Positions 1 through 9,426 of a stretch of 64,000 bases of DNA are shown in pieces. The notes under the pieces were generated by a model. It was not told the DNA's origin, did no database searches, and was given only the letters and a program-made list of their open reading frames with translations. Origin of the DNA: Streptomyces flavofungini. GTDB lineage: Bacteria; Actinomycetota; Actinomycetes; Streptomycetales; Streptomycetaceae. The position numbers and the translations under genes were made by a program. How positions within the stretch are numbered: the first letter of the stretch is position 1; each line of letters begins with the position of its first letter. The DNA is taken from assembly GCF_030388665.1 (NCBI RefSeq), contig NZ_CP128846.1:6088501-6152500 (forward strand), given 5' to 3'.

Positions 1-1168
1 GGTAGCCGAACGGGTCCTGGCCGGGGCCGGGGGACTGCTGGCCGGTCGGGGAGGTGGTGCCGGGGCCGTTGGGACCACCGGGGCCGCCCGGGCCGCCGGG
101 AGCACTGGGAGCACCGGGACCGCCGCCCGGGCCACCGGGGCCCGGCGGGGGCGGGGGAGGACCCTGCTGGAACTGCTGGGAAGCGTTGGGGGCGCCAGGA
201 GCACCCGGGCCACCGGGACCGCCGGGACCGCTCGGGCCAGGCCCACCGGGGCCGTCGTACCCACCAGGGCCACCAGGGCCACCAGGGCCACCGGGACCGC
301 TCGGGCCGTTGGGACCACCGGGCCGGCTGGGACCCTGATGCGGGTAGCCGTACCCACCGGGCCCGTTGGGGCCACCGGCACCCGGACCGCCGGGCTGACC
401 AGGGCCACCGGGCTGACCGGGACCGCCGGGACCACTGGGCCCACCAGACTGGCCAGGCCCCTGAGGCGGGTACCCGTACCCACCAGGACCGGAACCGGGA
501 CCACCGGCACCGGGCCCGCCGGGCTGACCGGGACCACCAGGGCCGCCGGGCCCACCAGACTGACCGGGCCCCTGAGGCGGGTACCCGTACCCACCAGGAC
601 CGGAACCAGGGCCACCGGCACCGGGCCCACGCCCACCAAAGCCAGGACCACCAGGTCCACCGGCACCGGGCCCACCAGGCTGACCAGGACCACCCGGCCC
701 AGGCATCCCCGGAGCACCGGGCCCACCGGGCCCGTCCGGACCACCGGGCCTACCAGGCCCACCGGGCCCGCCCGGACCACCGGGCCGCCCCGTCCCGCTA
801 TGGGGCAGCGGCGGATTGGGCGCGGCAGGCGTGTACGACGTCGCCGTACCCGTCAGGAAGTTCCACCGGCACTCCTCGCAGAAGGGCGCGTTGGCCTCGC
901 GGGGCGTGCGGCACTGCGGGCAGAGCTCGGGCTCGGGGCCGAGGTCCGGCACCGCGGAAAGGTGCGCACGGCCGGGCTGGCCGGGGCCGCCCGGGCCGCC
1001 GGGCTGACCGGGGCCGCCGGGCTGGCCGGGACCCTGCGGCTGCTGGCCGTAGCCCGCGGCCGGGGGCGGTGGCGGAGGCGGCGGTGGTACGGCACCGGCC
1101 ATGCGGTGACCGCAGACCTCGCACCAGTCGTCGGAACCCGACTGGTGTCCGTTCGGGCAGGTCGGCAT
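1..1168 (-). CDS. Zinc-ribbon protein with long Gly/Pro repeat region (3' end outside window)
   Basis: Reading the minus strand from ATG at 1168 stays open to base 1, so the C-terminus is missing. It begins [11 protein letters not shown] and has two zinc ribbons: CPNGHQ/CEVCGH near residues 4-21 and CPQCR/CEECRW near residues 76-99. About 280 residues of Gly/Pro-rich sequence follow, with a repeated block containing [16 protein letters not shown]. The DNA of that block repeats at about 461-497 and 572-608. Similar Streptomyces proteins often end in an FHA (phosphothreonine-binding) domain. That would suit a kinase/phosphatase locus, but the end is not visible, so this is inference. It is the last visible gene of the pknG group. 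The reading frame is clear; function is uncertain. Confidence 0.8.
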   Translation of the reverse strand, partial: MPTCPNGHQSGSDDWCEVCGHRMAGAVPPPPPPPPPAAGYGQQPQGPGQPGGPGQPGGPGGPGQPGRAHLSAVPDLGPEPELCPQCRTPREANAPFCEECRWNFLTGTATSYTPAAPNPPLPHSGTGRPGGPGGPGGPGRPGGPDGPGGPGAPGMPGPGGPGQPGGPGAGGPGGPGFGGRGPGAGGPGSGPGGYGYPPQGPGQSGGPGGPGGPGQPGGPGAGGPGSGPGGYGYPPQGPGQSGGPSGPGGPGQPGGPGQPGGPGAGGPNGPGGYGYPHQGPSRPGGPNGPSGPGGPGGPGGPGGYDGPGGPGPSGPGGPGGPGAPGAPNASQQFQQGPPPPPPGPGGPGGGPGAPSAPGGPGGPGGPNGPGTTSPTGQQSPGPGQDPFGY

Positions 1169-1285
1169 GTCGGCGCTTCCCCCTCTCCTTCTCCGGCCCG
1201 TGGGCCGCGTGCACTGGCGTTCTTCCGGTACTGACAGGGCGTACGCGGGGCGTACCCGGCGTACGGGACGCCGTGGGACGCCCCG

Positions 1286-2629
1286 CTACTTCTTCACGCG
1301 GACCGTCTTCGTCGAGCGCGTCTCGAGTGTCATCTCGTCCGCCTCGGCGACCCGCGCCTTCAATCGAACAGTACCTGTCGCGGCGTCGACCACGTCCACC
1401 ACCTTGGAAAGGAGCTTGGCGGTGTCCGCGTTGCCGGACGCGCTCGCGAGCTGAACGGCCCGGCCCAGTTTGGCCGTTGCTCCGTCGTAATCGCCCGATT
1501 TGCGGGCGTCGAGGCCCTGCTGGATGACCTGAGCCAGTTCCGCCTGGCCCGTGTAGTGCGCGACCTGCGGATTGATGGACGTGGACGCCGCCATGTCGTC
1601 CGTCCAGACGGCCCGCACGAGGCCCTGGGACAGGGTCTGCACGGTGCCGTCGGCCGCCGGGACGACGAGCGAGACGCGGGCCGCGAGCATCTCCTGGCCC
1701 AGCTCGGCGCCGGGAACCCGTACACAGATGTGGTAGTCGCGGGACTCGTCGCCCCAGGAGCCGGTGGGGTAGTCACCCGCACGGGGTCCCGCCTCGGTGC
1801 GGCGGTCGGTCAACTCCTCGACCGTGGGTGCCACTTGCTTCACGAACATGATCTCCACGCCCATGGGCGTCCACAGGCGCAGGCTGACGTCGGCGACCTC
1901 CTTGCCCATCGCCGACTCCATCATCTGCGTGAAGTCGGCGGCGAGGCCCGCGGGGTCGGCCACGATGTCGGCGGTGCCGAGCAGCGCCGAGGCGATTCCT
2001 GTGACCTCTTTCACTTCCCAGTCGGTGCCGACGCCGCGCGCGTCGCAGGTGTACCGGCCCGCGCAGGCGTCGAGGGAGGCGCGCAGGTCCTCCGCCGACT
2101 CGTGTTCGTTGCGGCCGTCGGTGAGCAGGATGCCGTGTCTGATGGAGACGTCGGCGGAGGCGAGGAGGCGGTCGGCGAGGCGCAGCCAGGTGCCGATGGC
2201 GGTGCCGCCGCCCGCGCTGAGCTTGCGCAGGGCCTCCTTGGCCTGGGTGCGGGTCTGCGGGCCCGCGACGGCGAGGCGGCCGCCGCCGGGGTAGACCTCC
2301 GTGGCGACGTGGGTGCCGCCGATGACCGCGAAGTGCACGCCGTCGCGCAGGGCGTCGATCGCGGCGGCGGTGGCGTCGCGGGCGCCGCGCATCTTCGTCG
2401 GTGGGTAGTCCATGGAGCCCGAACAGTCGACCATGATCGCGACCGCCGCGTCGGGGCCGTCCCCCACCGCGTACAGATGGGGCGCGCCGACCGCGGAGCC
2501 GATGGTTCCGCCGCCCGTCGAGGTGACCGTGGCGATCGCGCTGACTTCGCGGCCGCCCTCGGGCAGGTACTCGTTCTGGTAGACGTCGACGGTGAACTGC
2601 GGGACGTTCGACTTGGAGAAATTGGCCAT
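1286..2629 (-). CDS. von Willebrand factor A (vWA) domain protein
   Basis: 447 residues starting MANFSKSNVPQFTVDVYQ. A vWA fold is indicated by the metal-ion-dependent adhesion site VDCSGSM (Asp68, Ser70, Ser72) and the later ILLTDGRNEH segment. There is no signal peptide or membrane helix, so the protein is probably cytoplasmic. The C-terminal ~80 residues (TGQAELAQVIQQGLDARKSG onward) look helical, like a short TPR-type repeat region. Such vWA proteins often sit beside bacterial Ser/Thr kinases and PP2C phosphatases. This one lies just downstream of the PP2C gene and upstream of the zinc-ribbon repeat gene, all on one strand. The family call is strong; its partner and role are unknown. Confidence 0.88.
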   Translation of the reverse strand: MANFSKSNVPQFTVDVYQNEYLPEGGREVSAIATVTSTGGGTIGSAVGAPHLYAVGDGPDAAVAIMVDCSGSMDYPPTKMRGARDATAAAIDALRDGVHFAVIGGTHVATEVYPGGGRLAVAGPQTRTQAKEALRKLSAGGGTAIGTWLRLADRLLASADVSIRHGILLTDGRNEHESAEDLRASLDACAGRYTCDARGVGTDWEVKEVTGIASALLGTADIVADPAGLAADFTQMMESAMGKEVADVSLRLWTPMGVEIMFVKQVAPTVEELTDRRTEAGPRAGDYPTGSWGDESRDYHICVRVPGAELGQEMLAARVSLVVPAADGTVQTLSQGLVRAVWTDDMAASTSINPQVAHYTGQAELAQVIQQGLDARKSGDYDGATAKLGRAVQLASASGNADTAKLLSKVVDVVDAATGTVRLKARVAEADEMTLETRSTKTVRVKK

Positions 2630-2777
2630 GGTTGGTGCTCCCCCCTAGGACTTCATTCCACAGAGCTCGGATCTGCTGCCCGCCGCGGTGCCCGCGCGTG
2701 CGGGTGGTGCCGGTGCGCGCGTGGGGCGAAGGCCACCGGGACAGCCGATCGGCCGCGTGGCGCGGCTCCCGCCCGCG

Positions 2778-4319
2778 CTAGGCCGATCCTGCCCCCTGCG
2801 GAGGGGCGGGGAACGGCAGGACCGCCACTGTTACGTTGTCGTGGCCCCCGCCGTCGAGCGCGTGGCCGACGAGGACCTGGGCGCTGTGCAACGGCCTTCG
2901 GGCGGCGTCGAGGGGGACGGCGCGGGCCATCTCCTCGGCTGCCTCCGCGTAGTTCCACAGGCCGTCCGTGCACACCACCACTACACCCGGGCGGTCCGGC
3001 TTGAAGGAAGCGGTGTGCGGCTCCAGTTCGTACGCGTCGGCGCCGAGCCAGCCCGTGATGGCGTGCGCGCGCTCGTCCGCGTACGCCTCGGCCTCGTTCA
3101 TCAGGCCCGCGGCGACCATCTGGGCGGCCCAGGAGTCGTCCTCGGTGAGGCGGGCGGCGGGGCCCGAGCGGTCGACCGGCACCCAGTAGACCCGGCTGTC
3201 GCCGACCCAGCCGATGACGAGCAGGCCGCCCGCGACGACGGCGCCGACGAGGGTGCAGGCGGGCGCGTTCTGGTGCGGGCTGTGCTCGCGGGCGCCGGTG
3301 GGTTCGTCGGCGAGGGCGTTCACGGCCTCGGCGGCGGCGAGGATCGCCTCGTGCATGGCCTGCTGCGGGTGGGCGCCGCGCGGCAGGGCGGCCCGGAGGG
3401 TGGCGTCGGCGGCGCGGGAGGCGGCCATGGAGGCCTCGTCGGGGCGGGTCGCCGAGGAGACGCCGTCGCAGACGACGGCGATGACGGCGGGCGAGCCGTC
3501 GGGCAGCGCCGCCGCGGAGATCGCGAACGCGTCCTCGTTGCGGTGGTGGCGCAGGCCCCGGTCGCTGACGGCGGCGACCGCGTCGAGCTCCTGCTCCATG
3601 TGGTCGCGCTCGCGCGGCTGGGCGTGCCCGCAGTTCTCGCAGTAGCCGTCGGGGGCGACGTGCCCGGAGCGGCAGGCGACACACAGTTTGGTTCCTGCGG
3701 ACGGGGTGGGGGCGACGGGTGCCGGGGCCTGGGGCGCCGGAGGGGCGGAAGGGGCCTGGGGCGCCGGAGAAGCCGACTGGTCGGGCGTGGGCGTGCCGGT
3801 GCGCGGGTCGGCGGCCGGGGCGGCGCCGGGCGTGGGGGCCGCGAGGGGGTAGCCGTCGGGCTCGGCGGCCGTGGCGGCCGGTCGGCCGGGGGCCCCGGGC
3901 CCGGTGGCCGAGGAGGCGCCAGGAACGCCCGCACCGCCGGAGTCCCCGAGCTCGGCGCCGGAGGAGTCCGTGCCGGGCAGGTCGGAGGAGCGGTGCGTCG
4001 GGACCGGGGTGTCGGAGCTGTCGACCTCAGGGGCCACGGGCCATTGGCCGGAGCCGGGAGCACGTCCCGCGGCCGCCGTGTCGGAGGCGCCGGGAGCCGG
4101 GCCGGAACCGGAGCCCGGCGCGCCCTGAGGCGCGGAGCCCGGCAGCGGCGGCAGGCCGTTGATCGCGAGCGTGGGCCGGTCCTCCGGCGGCGCCGGGACC
4201 GCCGAGAGGTCGTAGCCGCACGCGCCGCAGAACAAGTCGCCCGTATCCAGGGGCTCCTCGCAGCTCGGACACGTGGACAAGGCCGCCGGTTGGTGCATTT
4301 GCGCCATCTTCACACCCAC
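2778..4319 (-). CDS. PP2C-family Ser/Thr protein phosphatase with two zinc ribbons
   Basis: 513 residues from a GTG at 4319, overlapping the end of pknG by 10 bp; an in-frame ATG at 4307 (MAQMHQ) is an alternative start. An N-terminal zinc ribbon uses Cys17, 20, 31 and 34. A Pro/Ala-rich linker of about 170 residues follows, then a second ribbon (CVACRSG and CENCGH). The C-terminal ~260 residues are the PP2C domain, with RNEDAFAI, VVCDGVSS, GDSRVYW, VCTDGLWN and GHDNVTVAV supplying the metal-binding aspartates. It should dephosphorylate Ser/Thr residues. As the neighbour of a PknG-type kinase it is probably the opposing phosphatase of that pathway, which is inference from context. Confidence 0.92.
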   Translation of the reverse strand: MGVKMAQMHQPAALSTCPSCEEPLDTGDLFCGACGYDLSAVPAPPEDRPTLAINGLPPLPGSAPQGAPGSGSGPAPGASDTAAAGRAPGSGQWPVAPEVDSSDTPVPTHRSSDLPGTDSSGAELGDSGGAGVPGASSATGPGAPGRPAATAAEPDGYPLAAPTPGAAPAADPRTGTPTPDQSASPAPQAPSAPPAPQAPAPVAPTPSAGTKLCVACRSGHVAPDGYCENCGHAQPRERDHMEQELDAVAAVSDRGLRHHRNEDAFAISAAALPDGSPAVIAVVCDGVSSATRPDEASMAASRAADATLRAALPRGAHPQQAMHEAILAAAEAVNALADEPTGAREHSPHQNAPACTLVGAVVAGGLLVIGWVGDSRVYWVPVDRSGPAARLTEDDSWAAQMVAAGLMNEAEAYADERAHAITGWLGADAYELEPHTASFKPDRPGVVVVCTDGLWNYAEAAEEMARAVPLDAARRPLHSAQVLVGHALDGGGHDNVTVAVLPFPAPPQGAGSA

Positions 4320-6979
4320 GTCCGGGGGCGGAAACGGTTGGCCCGCTCCACCAGTTCGATCCTTTCCTCGCCACCCTGTGCGAGCCGGGCCAGGGTTCGG
4401 TACGAACGTTCCAGACCGAACCGGAGGCCCCGCTCGTCCAACTCGCTGCCGAGCAGTACGGTTCCCGCACGCCCGTCGCTCGCGGTCGCCGAGGGCCCTG
4501 AGGGCGCCGGGGCGGTACCGGAGTGGTGGCTACCGGAGAGTACCCAGTCGAGCGCCGTGCCGAGGACTTCCGTCGAGAGGCGCTCTCTGCGCACCGCGTC
4601 GAGGCCGAAGCCCGCGAGTGCCTCGACCTGCCCGGCGGCGGCCGTCAGGTCGTCCAGGAACCGGGCTCCGGGCCCGGCCGCCGTGTCGAACGTCATACGC
4701 CGCCGCAGCCGCGCCCGCACCGCGGCGACGCGGGCCGCCGTGTAGTGGATGGACGACTCCGGCACGGACTCCAGCGTACGCACCGCGCCGCTCCGGTCGC
4801 CCGTGGCGAGCTGCACCCGGGCGAGCCCGAAGGCGGCGCTGACGTAGCTCGGGTCGGTCGCCCACACCAGGCGGTAGTACTCGGCGGCGTTGTCGAGCTG
4901 GCCGAGCACCTCCGCGCAGACGCCGAGGGCGAGCTTGGGCGCGGGCTCGCCCGGGAACGCGTCGTACACCGCGTCGAAGGAGAGCGCGGCGATCTCGTGG
5001 TCGCCGTTGGTGAGCGAGGCGACCCCGCGGTACCAGATCACCCGCCAGTCGTCCGGGTGGTCGATCTCCAGGGACTCCAGGGCCTTGCCGGCGGCGACGG
5101 AGTCGCCCAGGGTGAGCAGCGCCCGCAGCTCGCGCAGCCGCAGCTCGGTGGAGGTCGCCGGGGCGGCCCCGAGCGCGGCGATCAGCTCGGCGCCCGACGA
5201 GTCCACGAGCCCGGCGAGGAAACCGGCGTTGGCGTCGCCGGGGTCGACCCGGGGCACGGGCAGGGCGAGCGACGTCGCGGGGGCGTCAAGGGCACGCACC
5301 AGCGAGGCGGACGCGGTGCCTTCCCCGGTGCCCGCACCTGCGCTCGCGTTCGCCCCGGCGCCACCATCGCCGGCCTCCCCGAACGCCTCCAGCCCCAGCG
5401 CGCCGGCGACCCCACCCCCGAGGCTCCCGTCGTCCCCGGCGCCACCGGAGGCCCGCCCCGCAGGCCCCCGGGCCCCGAGCACCGACACCTCCCCGGCCGG
5501 CTCCGCGAACAACTCCGTGTCCGTGACCTTCACTTCGGGCCCGAACAGCGTGGAGAGCGCGGGCCGGGGCCGCCCGCTCTGCACCGCCACGACCTCCCGC
5601 AGCACGCCGGTCAGCTGCTCGGCCATCTCCTGGGCGGAGCCGAAGCGGCGCGCCGGGTCGGGGTCGGTGGCCCGCACGAGCAGCCGGTAGAACGACTCGT
5701 ACGTCCGGAAGACCTCGATGTTGTCCGGGTCGGGCAGCGAGTCCACGAAGACGTTCGTGTAGCCCTGGAAGTCGAAGGTGAGCACGGCCAGCGTGCGCGC
5801 GACCGTGTACAGGTCGGACGCCACCGAGGGGCCGACCTCCGCGACCTCCGGGGCCTGGTAGCCCACGGTGCCGTAGATCGCCGACTCGTCGTCGTCCATG
5901 CGGCGGACCGCGCCCATGTCGATGAGCTTGAGCTGGTCCTCGGTCTGGATGGCGTTGTCGACCTTGAAGTCGCAGTACAGCAGGTTGCGGCTGTGCAGGT
6001 GGCCGAGCGCCTCCAGGGCCTCGATGCCGTACGCGCAGGCCTGCTCCACCGGCAGCGGATCGCGCTTGCCGGTGGGCGTGCGGCGGCTGTTGGCGATCTC
6101 CTTGAGGGACTTGCCGCCGACGTACTCCATGACGATGTAGCCGTCCATGGAGCCGGTGCGCTGGTCCAGGTGCTCGACGAAGTTGTAGATCCGCACGATG
6201 TTGGCGTGCTCGATCTCGGCGAGGAAGCGGCGCTCGGAGATCGCCGCGGCCATCGCGTCCTGGTCACCGGTGTCGAGCAGGCCCTTGAGGACCACCCAGC
6301 GGTCGGACACCGCGCGGTCCACGGCGAGATACACCCAGCCGAGGCCGCCGTGCGCGAGACACCCCACGACCTCGTACTGGCCGTGCACGATGTCGCCCTC
6401 GTTCAGCTTCGGCACGAACGAGTACGGGTGGCCGCACTTGGTGCAGAAGCCCTCCGTGCGCCCGGGGCGCTCCCCGCGGGCGCGGCCCACCGGCGCGCCG
6501 CAGTCGGAACGCGAGCAGAACCGCTTCCTCTCGGGCACCTCGGGGTTCTGCTGCACCGCGCCGCGCGGGTCGGGGCGCGGCACCTGCGGCACCGAGACCA
6601 GGCCGACGCCGAGCCTGCTGCGGGCGGAGGACGCCGTCGACGAGCCGGAGCTGCGCACCGACACCGACCGCGCCGACGTACCGCTCGACGTGGCGCGCGA
6701 GAGCCGGCCCGAGACCGAGCGGCGCGAGGAGGACGACCGGGAGGAGCGCGTGCTGCCGCGGGTGCCGCGCGAGCCGACGCTGGAGGAGGCCCGCGAGCCC
6801 CGCCCGCTGCGCCCGCCGACCGTGATGCCTGTGGCCGGGGAGCCCACCATGCCGCTCGCCGACACGACCGGGGCGAGGCCGCATGTGTCGCAGTACAGCT
6901 CGCCGCCGCCCACGTCCTCGTACGAACCCGTGCACTTGGGCCGCTGGCACGGCTGCTGCCCGCCGTTCTCCTCGCTCAT
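4310..6979 (-). CDS. pknG: PknG-type Ser/Thr protein kinase (rubredoxin-like domain, kinase, TPR)
   Basis: 889 residues from ATG at 6979; the start overlaps the previous stop as ATGA. It has an N-terminal zinc ribbon (Cys11, 16, 30, 33), then a Ser/Arg-rich disordered stretch (~45-120). A rubredoxin-like domain follows (Cys155, 160, 179, 182), as in mycobacterial PknG. The kinase domain spans ~200-470, with Lys232, the catalytic loop YCDFKVDN (Asp337; Cys replaces the Arg of HRD) and IDMGA in place of DFG (Asp354), also PknG-like. A low-complexity Gly/Ala linker leads to a TPR region (~600-760). In mycobacteria PknG controls glutamate metabolism by phosphorylating an FHA inhibitor of TCA enzymes. 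The extra N-terminal ribbon and the Ser/Arg tract are notable. Confidence 0.95.
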   Translation of the reverse strand: MSEENGGQQPCQRPKCTGSYEDVGGGELYCDTCGLAPVVSASGMVGSPATGITVGGRSGRGSRASSSVGSRGTRGSTRSSRSSSSRRSVSGRLSRATSSGTSARSVSVRSSGSSTASSARSRLGVGLVSVPQVPRPDPRGAVQQNPEVPERKRFCSRSDCGAPVGRARGERPGRTEGFCTKCGHPYSFVPKLNEGDIVHGQYEVVGCLAHGGLGWVYLAVDRAVSDRWVVLKGLLDTGDQDAMAAAISERRFLAEIEHANIVRIYNFVEHLDQRTGSMDGYIVMEYVGGKSLKEIANSRRTPTGKRDPLPVEQACAYGIEALEALGHLHSRNLLYCDFKVDNAIQTEDQLKLIDMGAVRRMDDDESAIYGTVGYQAPEVAEVGPSVASDLYTVARTLAVLTFDFQGYTNVFVDSLPDPDNIEVFRTYESFYRLLVRATDPDPARRFGSAQEMAEQLTGVLREVVAVQSGRPRPALSTLFGPEVKVTDTELFAEPAGEVSVLGARGPAGRASGGAGDDGSLGGGVAGALGLEAFGEAGDGGAGANASAGAGTGEGTASASLVRALDAPATSLALPVPRVDPGDANAGFLAGLVDSSGAELIAALGAAPATSTELRLRELRALLTLGDSVAAGKALESLEIDHPDDWRVIWYRGVASLTNGDHEIAALSFDAVYDAFPGEPAPKLALGVCAEVLGQLDNAAEYYRLVWATDPSYVSAAFGLARVQLATGDRSGAVRTLESVPESSIHYTAARVAAVRARLRRRMTFDTAAGPGARFLDDLTAAAGQVEALAGFGLDAVRRERLSTEVLGTALDWVLSGSHHSGTAPAPSGPSATASDGRAGTVLLGSELDERGLRFGLERSYRTLARLAQGGEERIELVERANRFRPRTWV

Positions 6980-8295
6980 GCTTCCCCCCTCCGATCGGTG
7001 GGCCCGCTCTGGTGCGGGACCCTCGGCGCCAGCGCGTCGGCCGCCGCCTGCTGATAGCGCAGCACCGCCTGCTCGGCCACGCGCAGGTCGCAGGGCGCGC
7101 TCCAGAGCATGCGGCGCGCCGCGTCGTACCGCTCGATGAGGACCGGGTCCTCCGCGAGGCCGTGCCGGGCGACCTTCGCCTTGTACGCGTCGAGGCGGCC
7201 GCGCAGCTCCGCGCGGACCGCGAGCGGCGCGGTGACGGCCGTCAACGACTCGCGGGCGCGCAGCAGTTCGTCCTCGGCCTTCTCCTCCAGGGACTCCAGG
7301 AGCGGCGAGAGGCGGTGCCACTGGGCGTTCCTGCGGTAGTCCGCGGCCATCGCCAGCTGCTCCTGGAGCGCCGTGGGCGGCCCGGACACCGCGGGCACCT
7401 CGGACGCGGCGATCTTCGCCAGCACCTCCCCGCGCGCGGAGCGGGCCTCGGCCAGGGTGCGGTCCGCGCGGGAGAGCACGTCGCGCAGCTTGCCGAGGCG
7501 GGCCTCGGCGTCCTGGCGGACCGTGAGCACGGCGTCGATCTCGCGGCGCACGTCCTCCAGGGCGCGGGCCGCGTGGTCGTAGCGGTCGGTGTGCGGGCGG
7601 CCACCGCCGGGGGCCGAACTGCCGCGCGTGGGCTGCCAGAAGGCGAGCGGGTCGGACACCACCTGCTCGCGCAGCGCCGTGAGCTCCTGGGTGATGCGCT
7701 CCAGGTCGTCGCCCGAGGGGTGCTCGCCGGGGCGGACGCCCACGGAGTGCGCGAGCTGACGGGTGCGCTGGAGTTCGGCGGCGAGCAGGTCGATGCGGGC
7801 GGGCAGCGCGGACCAGACGGCGTCGGCGGCGACGACCACGTCCAAGGAGTGCGCGTACAGGTCGTTCATGCGCGCGACCAGCTCTTCGAGGGTGAACTGC
7901 TCGGTGAGCTTCGCGGGCCCCGTGATCGACGGCGCGGCGCCGGAGGCGGAGCCGCCCGCGACGGTGACGCTCCGGCCGCGCAGCAGCCGGGTCAGTTCGA
8001 GCAGGTCGTCGCGGTTGGGCCAGCGCCTGCGCTCGCGCACCTCGCGGGCGGTGTTCAGGGCGCCCGCGTACGCGTCGAAGTACGTCCAGAGCAGCGTGAT
8101 CCGGGCTTCCGTGCCGAGCCAGCGTTCGTGCGTGGTGCCGGTGAGCCGCGCGCCTTCGAGGAGGCGGCGGCCCGCGTGGTCCTGGAGGGCGAGGAGCGAC
8201 GTCTCGATCGCCTCGTGCTCGGCGTCGAGCCGCACCAGCGCACGGTCCACCTCGTCCCGGTCCATGACGGGTCCGGGGGGTCCCGCGACGCTCAT
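6976..8295 (-). CDS. Alpha-helical hypothetical protein of the pknG locus
   Basis: 439 residues starting MSVAGPPGPVMDRDEVDRAL, ATG at 8295 preceded by GGAGAG. There is no signal peptide or membrane segment. The sequence is almost entirely Leu/Ala/Arg/Glu-rich helix with coiled-coil character, for example around LEDVRREIDAVLTVRQDAEA and LESLEEKAEDELLRARESL. I do not recognise a family. The stop overlaps the pknG start by 4 bp (ATGA), so the two are probably translated together. Lying between the GlnH-like sensor and the kinase, it could be a scaffold or adaptor that relays the signal; nothing in the sequence proves this. Confidence 0.82.
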   Translation of the reverse strand: MSVAGPPGPVMDRDEVDRALVRLDAEHEAIETSLLALQDHAGRRLLEGARLTGTTHERWLGTEARITLLWTYFDAYAGALNTAREVRERRRWPNRDDLLELTRLLRGRSVTVAGGSASGAAPSITGPAKLTEQFTLEELVARMNDLYAHSLDVVVAADAVWSALPARIDLLAAELQRTRQLAHSVGVRPGEHPSGDDLERITQELTALREQVVSDPLAFWQPTRGSSAPGGGRPHTDRYDHAARALEDVRREIDAVLTVRQDAEARLGKLRDVLSRADRTLAEARSARGEVLAKIAASEVPAVSGPPTALQEQLAMAADYRRNAQWHRLSPLLESLEEKAEDELLRARESLTAVTAPLAVRAELRGRLDAYKAKVARHGLAEDPVLIERYDAARRMLWSAPCDLRVAEQAVLRYQQAAADALAPRVPHQSGPTDRRGEA

Positions 8296-8343
8296 CGATC
8301 ACTCTCCGCTCTGCGTGTCGCGTGTGCTTCGGATCCTGCGCGT

Positions 8344-9426
8344 TCAGTCCTTGTACTTCGGCTTCGGCGGCCCCGCCGAGTCGCCGAGGTCGTCGGCGAG
8401 CCACTTGTCGTACGAGGCGCGCCAGCCGTCCTTGTCCTTGCGGAAGTCGTCCAGTACGTCGTTCACGCGCCGCACCAGGTCGTCCGCGTCCTTCTTCATC
8501 GCCACGCCGTAGTACTCGGTGGTGAACGGCTCGGCCCCCTTCAGCTCCACCGTCGGGTCCTGCGCGGCCTGGCCCGCGGCGAGCGCGCTGTCGGTGACCA
8601 CCGCGTCCACCTCGCCGAGCTGGAGCCTTACCAGGCAGTCGAGTTGGTTCGGCACCGTGGTCCTGATGTCGGCACCGAAGCTGTTCTCCTTGAGCGCCGT
8701 CTCCGCCGTGGAGCCCGCGGCGGAGCAGACCTTCTTGCCCTTCAGCGTGTCGTTGTAGCCCGTGATGTCGGAGGTCTTCGGGGCGAGGACCTGCTGGCCG
8801 GTCTCGAAGTACGCCGTGGAGAAGGCGACGTCCTTGATGCGGTCGCAGTTGATGGTCATCGTGCGCACGATCATGTCGACCTGGCCGCTCTGGATCGCGG
8901 GGACGCGCTGGTTGGTGGGGATCGCGCGGAACACCACGGCGTCGCGGTCGCCGAGCAGCCGCTCCGCGATCTCGTGCGCCAGGTCGATGTCGAAGCCCTC
9001 CAGTTTGCCGACGCCCTTGTTGGGGTCGCGATAGCCCCAGCGGTAGCTGTTCTGGTCGACGCCGACGACGAGCTTCTTGACCTTGCGCTGCTTGATCTTC
9101 TCCAGCGTCGGCCCGTCCTTGGTGTCGGGCCGCAGGCTGCGCTCGGGCGCTTCGCACTCGTCGGCGCGCGCGGGCGCGGCCTGCGTCAGCCGGTCCGCGT
9201 CGGCCGAACCGCCGCCGCTGCCCGCGCCGTTGCCGCCGCGCAGCTGCGGCAGTGCGAGGACCAGGGCGATCGCGAGCAGACAGGCGAGGGCCATCGAGGC
9301 GACCCCGCCCCAGCCGCGCAGGACCGCGAGGCCGCGGCGCGGGCGCCGTGCGTACCGGGTCGCCGCGGCCACGTGCTGTTCCTTCTCGCCAGGTCGCGTA
9401 CGCATCGTCCGCGCGCCCCCCATCAC
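8344..9426 (-). CDS. glnH: GlnH-like extracytoplasmic glutamate/aspartate-binding protein
   Basis: 360 residues from GTG at 9426, overlapping the glnX stop as GTGA. After a basic N-terminus a single hydrophobic segment (GVASMALACLLAIALVLALP, ~42-61) exports and anchors the protein. Its only Cys lies in the middle of the segment, so it looks like a signal anchor rather than a lipobox. The rest is a periplasmic-binding-protein type II fold of the polar amino acid family (KLVVGVDQNSYRWGY, EGFDIDLAHEIAERLLG, GQVDMIVRTMTINCDR). No permease or ATPase gene is nearby. This matches mycobacterial GlnH, which signals to PknG through GlnX rather than feeding a transporter. Confidence 0.88.
   Translation of the reverse strand: MMGGARTMRTRPGEKEQHVAAATRYARRPRRGLAVLRGWGGVASMALACLLAIALVLALPQLRGGNGAGSGGGSADADRLTQAAPARADECEAPERSLRPDTKDGPTLEKIKQRKVKKLVVGVDQNSYRWGYRDPNKGVGKLEGFDIDLAHEIAERLLGDRDAVVFRAIPTNQRVPAIQSGQVDMIVRTMTINCDRIKDVAFSTAYFETGQQVLAPKTSDITGYNDTLKGKKVCSAAGSTAETALKENSFGADIRTTVPNQLDCLVRLQLGEVDAVVTDSALAAGQAAQDPTVELKGAEPFTTEYYGVAMKKDADDLVRRVNDVLDDFRKDKDGWRASYDKWLADDLGDSAGPPKPKYKD

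Noticed and set aside
54..338. Plus-strand collagen-like open frame (Gly-Pro-Pro repeats)
   Set aside because: It is the antisense image of the minus-strand Gly/Pro repeat gene, which has a start codon, zinc ribbons and operon context.
4310..9157. A 1615-residue minus-strand frame joined to pknG
   Set aside because: The upstream 726 codons are out-of-frame readings of the helical protein and glnH genes; the kinase begins at 6979 with the ATGA overlap.
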